DNA from: CAKZNE01 sp002695025 | GTDB lineage: Bacteria > Bacteroidota > Bacteroidia > Flavobacteriales > Schleiferiaceae | DNA length: 64,000 nucleotides | NCBI GenBank assembly: GCA_913043285.1 | Contig: CAJWML010000004.1 | Location: 124,001-188,000, forward strand | Direction of reading: 5' to 3' | Shown here: piece after piece, positions 61,634 through 64,000 of the stretch | Position numbering within the stretch: the stretch's first letter is position 1 | Layout: each line of letters opens with the position of its first letter | Translations under genes and position numbers: made by a program | The notes under the pieces: model-generated | The model's input: only the letters and a program-made list of their open reading frames with translations | Database searches by the model: none | Told to the model about the DNA's origin: nothing

Positions 61634-64000
61634 TCAGGCTATACCCGCATTGTGATTAATATCGTCCACTATGCTGATCAGCTGGCGCACCTCATTATCT
61701 TCAAATAAACCGAAAGGCCCCTGGTCATGCTGGTGGGTAAAGGGTGGTTCAAACAATAGCTTTTTGTCAATGGTACCGTTGTGGGTCAGGTAATTGATGA
61801 TCGTGTCCAGGAAGGTAACCTGGTCCGGGTTAAGGTTACCCTCGTGTAGAAAGCCCGAAAAAGCCTCGCGGGCGGCTTTTACGTCCAGGCCCACTATGCT
61901 GCGGATAAATGCCCCCAGTGGCTGCTTTCCGTACTCTTTTTCAAATTGTTCGCGGGTACCACGCTCCTCCCCGTCAAAAAGGAATGTTTCCAATTGTTGT
62001 ATTTCGGCCGGGGTGATGGGGATATTACTATACAGTTTATGGATGGTAAGGTGGTGCTGGTTCTGTCGGATGAAGTTCTCCACGCGGTCCTTATAACTTT
62101 GCAGGCTACGGGTCAGGCTCAGTATATCGTGTTCCTTTACCTGGGCTTCATCCAGGGTGTCTTCAAAGCTGGTATACACCAGTTCGGTTTTATCCTTATC
62201 CAGGAATTTAATAAGCCCCCGTAGTCCGGTACGGATATCTTCCAGGCGGTTCACGGAAGCTTCCTTCCAGAAATCCATTTTCATGAACTCTTTGATCAGC
62301 CCGGCTTTTTCGGCCACGGCAGGGATGTTCTGCTTTTTCAGCAGGCGGTTGCCGGTGTTGATCAGTCTCCCTCTTGCGTTTTCCTGGCGTCCGTCTCCCG
62401 TAAGGGTGTACAACATCAGTTTCAACATCAGCAGGTCAAAACGCTTGGCCAGTTCATCGCCACCGGAAACTACATCCGGCAAATGAGATAAATGATTAAT
62501 GACATCAGCTACGTCCAGCCCGGATAGGTTTTCCCAACGCTCTCTTTCGGAATATTCCACTACGTAGCGTAGTTCTTTCTGTACCACAAAGCGGTTGCGG
62601 TCCAGGATTGCGATCAGCTTATGAAGCAGGTCCAGGTAATGTTTACGCAGGCCATTATGCTCCTCGTCCTGGAAATCCATTCCGCTCAAAACCTGGATAA
62701 TCTCCACCTGCGTGATAAAGGTTTGCTGGCTAAGGGTGAGGGAAGCGGAGGGAGTGATGCCATCCGGGTTTTCCTCGAAAAATTCCAGATTACTGCAAAA
62801 GTCAAAGAGGTAAAAGCATTCCTTGTCCGCACCGGGACCGAAAAGATCCGGCCGCAAGCGTGTTCCCCGGCCTATCATCTGCCAGAATTTGGTCACAGAC
62901 TTTACCCCTTTAAAGAACACCAGGTTTACTACCCGCGGGGCATCTATACCGGTGTCCATCATGTCTACCGAAACAGCCAGTATGGGGTTAGTATCTTTCT
63001 CTTCATCGCAGAACTCTTCCAGCAGGTGCTGCGCGCGGGGCTCGTAATTATCGATCACCCGCAAGAACTTCCCGGAGTACTCCGGGAACAGTTTGTTAAA
63101 ACGTTTTTCGATGAACTCCGCGTGGGAGTGGTTCTGGGCAAACAGTATGGTTTTGCCAATGTGCTCGCCACCCACTTTAATGCCCTTTTCCATTACGTAG
63201 GTAAGCACTTTATCCACGGTGCCGGTATTAAATAGCCATTCGTTCAGGGCGCGGCTGTCTATCTCCTCTGGCACAGCTCCCGTCTCAGGGTCGCCAAACT
63301 TCCGTTCGTATTCTTCTTTTTCTTTGTCGGAAAGCTCGTTGTAACGGATACCTTCCCGGGGAAATTTAACCGGAAAGGTCACGGCCTTGGGCGGCACCAG
63401 GTACTCTTCATCTACCGCTTTTTGCAGCTCGTATGCAAAGGTGGGGTTGTCATCCTCTATATCAAAAAGATCATAGGTATTGCGGTCTACCTGCGTTTTG
63501 GGGGTGGCGGTAAGTCCTACCAGCAAGGAATCAAAATAATCGAAGATGGCTTTGTATTTCACGTAAACGGAGCGGTGTGCTTCGTCTATGATCACCAGGT
63601 CAAAATGCCCCACCCCATAAAAGCGGCTGTCTCCGCTGCGCAGGGAGTCTATCTTATTCATGATGGTGGGGTAAGTGCTGAACACCAGGCGGGTGCCATC
63701 ATCTTCCTTTTCCTGGGTGAGGTCTATAGCTAAAAGCTGGGGTAGGTGTTCCTTAAAGGCGTTCTGGGTTACCAGGGCGTTGCGGTCCGCTAAAAAGAGC
63801 ACTCGTTTTACCCAGTTGCATTTGGTGAGTACCTCCACCAGGGCCGCTGCCGTGCGGGTTTTGCCGGTTCCGGTGGCCATTACCAACAGCGCTTTGCGGG
63901 CTTTACCTTTTAATTCTCCCCTGGAGTTGCGCCTTACAAAAGCATGGGTAATGCGCTTAATGGCTTCGTACTGGTAAGCTCGGCCGGCTATATCGGCATT
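61634..64000 (-). CDS. hsdR: Type I restriction endonuclease subunit R, C-terminal part (5' truncated by window edge)
   Basis: DNA-translocating motor and nuclease subunit of a type I restriction-modification system. The frame stays open from 64000 (ADIAGRAYQYEAIKRITHAF), so the N-terminal nuclease domain lies outside the window; about 788 codons are present. SF2 helicase motifs: Walker A MATGTGKTRTAAAL, IIDEAHRSVY (DEAH), LTATPKT, and QMIGRGTRLRPDLFG (motif VI). The C-terminal 300 residues are the R-subunit helical domain. hsdM and hsdS are presumably beyond the window edge, and no partner is visible downstream (the next gene is a T9SS protein). Confidence 0.93.
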   Translation of the reverse strand, partial: NADIAGRAYQYEAIKRITHAFVRRNSRGELKGKARKALLVMATGTGKTRTAAALVEVLTKCNWVKRVLFLADRNALVTQNAFKEHLPQLLAIDLTQEKEDDGTRLVFSTYPTIMNKIDSLRSGDSRFYGVGHFDLVIIDEAHRSVYVKYKAIFDYFDSLLVGLTATPKTQVDRNTYDLFDIEDDNPTFAYELQKAVDEEYLVPPKAVTFPVKFPREGIRYNELSDKEKEEYERKFGDPETGAVPEEIDSRALNEWLFNTGTVDKVLTYVMEKGIKVGGEHIGKTILFAQNHSHAEFIEKRFNKLFPEYSGKFLRVIDNYEPRAQHLLEEFCDEEKDTNPILAVSVDMMDTGIDAPRVVNLVFFKGVKSVTKFWQMIGRGTRLRPDLFGPGADKECFYLFDFCSNLEFFEENPDGITPSASLTLSQQTFITQVEIIQVLSGMDFQDEEHNGLRKHYLDLLHKLIAILDRNRFVVQKELRYVVEYSERERWENLSGLDVADVINHLSHLPDVVSGGDELAKRFDLLMLKLMLYTLTGDGRQENARGRLINTGNRLLKKQNIPAVAEKAGLIKEFMKMDFWKEASVNRLEDIRTGLRGLIKFLDKDKTELVYTSFEDTLDEAQVKEHDILSLTRSLQSYKDRVENFIRQNQHHLTIHKLYSNIPITPAEIQQLETFLFDGEERGTREQFEKEYGKQPLGAFIRSIVGLDVKAAREAFSGFLHEGNLNPDQVTFLDTIINYLTHNGTIDKKLLFEPPFTHQHDQGPFGLFEDNEVRQLISIVDDINHNAGIA

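Noticed and set aside
1..64000. CRISPR arrays, tRNA or rRNA genes, IS transposases, integrases, riboswitches
   Set aside because: Looked for regular repeat-spacer runs, tRNA T-arm/anticodon layouts and DDE/tyrosine recombinase proteins; none found by eye, which does not exclude degenerate ones.

Overview
This is a Bacteroidota chromosome segment, most likely from a Flavobacteriales-type marine bacterium. The phylum call rests on three proteins with type IX secretion (T9SS) C-terminal sorting domains, several Bacteroidota-style lipoproteins, three LytTR response regulators paired with histidine kinases, and candidate -7 boxes of the TAnnTTTG form. The genus cannot be told from the sequence. 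Both ends of the window cut a gene: dnaE on the left and a type I restriction hsdR on the right.

Layout. 1-11.1 kb is core-like: the dnaE 3' part, trxA, a DUF58/VWA protein, a pentapeptide-repeat protein, a large lipoprotein, and a complete RND efflux operon (adaptor, pump, outer-membrane channel). 11.2-21.0 kb holds a T9SS-sorted beta-helix protein, a beta-propeller histidine kinase with its LytTR regulator, a small lipoprotein, and a divergent TPR histidine kinase / LytTR regulator pair. 21.1-23.7 kb is a compact three-gene operon of unknown function. Its first protein ends and its third protein begins with closely similar short motifs resembling RHIM-type amyloid signalling motifs. 23.8-25.0 kb holds three small exported proteins.

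24.9-41.1 kb is an accessory, defence-like island rich in palindromic intergenic repeats, duplicated cassettes and gene fragments. Its centrepiece is a two-gene short prokaryotic Argonaute system (27215-30012): a catalytically dead MID-PIWI protein translationally coupled to a protein with an N-terminal DUF4062 (TIR-like) domain and a C-terminal APAZ-like region. That effector type is not among the short-pAgo classes I know as characterised (SIR2, TIR, Mrr, DUF4365/DREN and HNH fused to APAZ). Around it lie a 1600-residue exonuclease-RecQ-UvrD fusion, a stand-alone HSDR_N nuclease-like protein, a DUF262/DUF1524 (GmrSD-like) protein, two copies of a YidD-like/DUF4177-like gene pair 10.1 kb apart, and several small putative zinc-binding proteins.

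41.1-50.3 kb is a tight six-gene minus-strand operon encoding a tubulin-like GTPase family protein, an actin/Hsp70-like ATPase of 1194 residues, a VWA-like lipoprotein, a multi-pass membrane protein and two membrane-anchored coiled-coil proteins. This looks like a cytomotive or membrane-remodelling system and is the second strong candidate for something undescribed. 50.4-52.0 kb holds small accessory genes, including a DUF3892 gene broken by one in-frame TAG and a Cas2-fold-like protein. 52.4-64 kb carries a second LytTR / propeller-kinase pair, two more T9SS-sorted proteins, an unrecognised ORF and hsdR.

All family assignments come from reading the translated sequence by eye. No database search was run.
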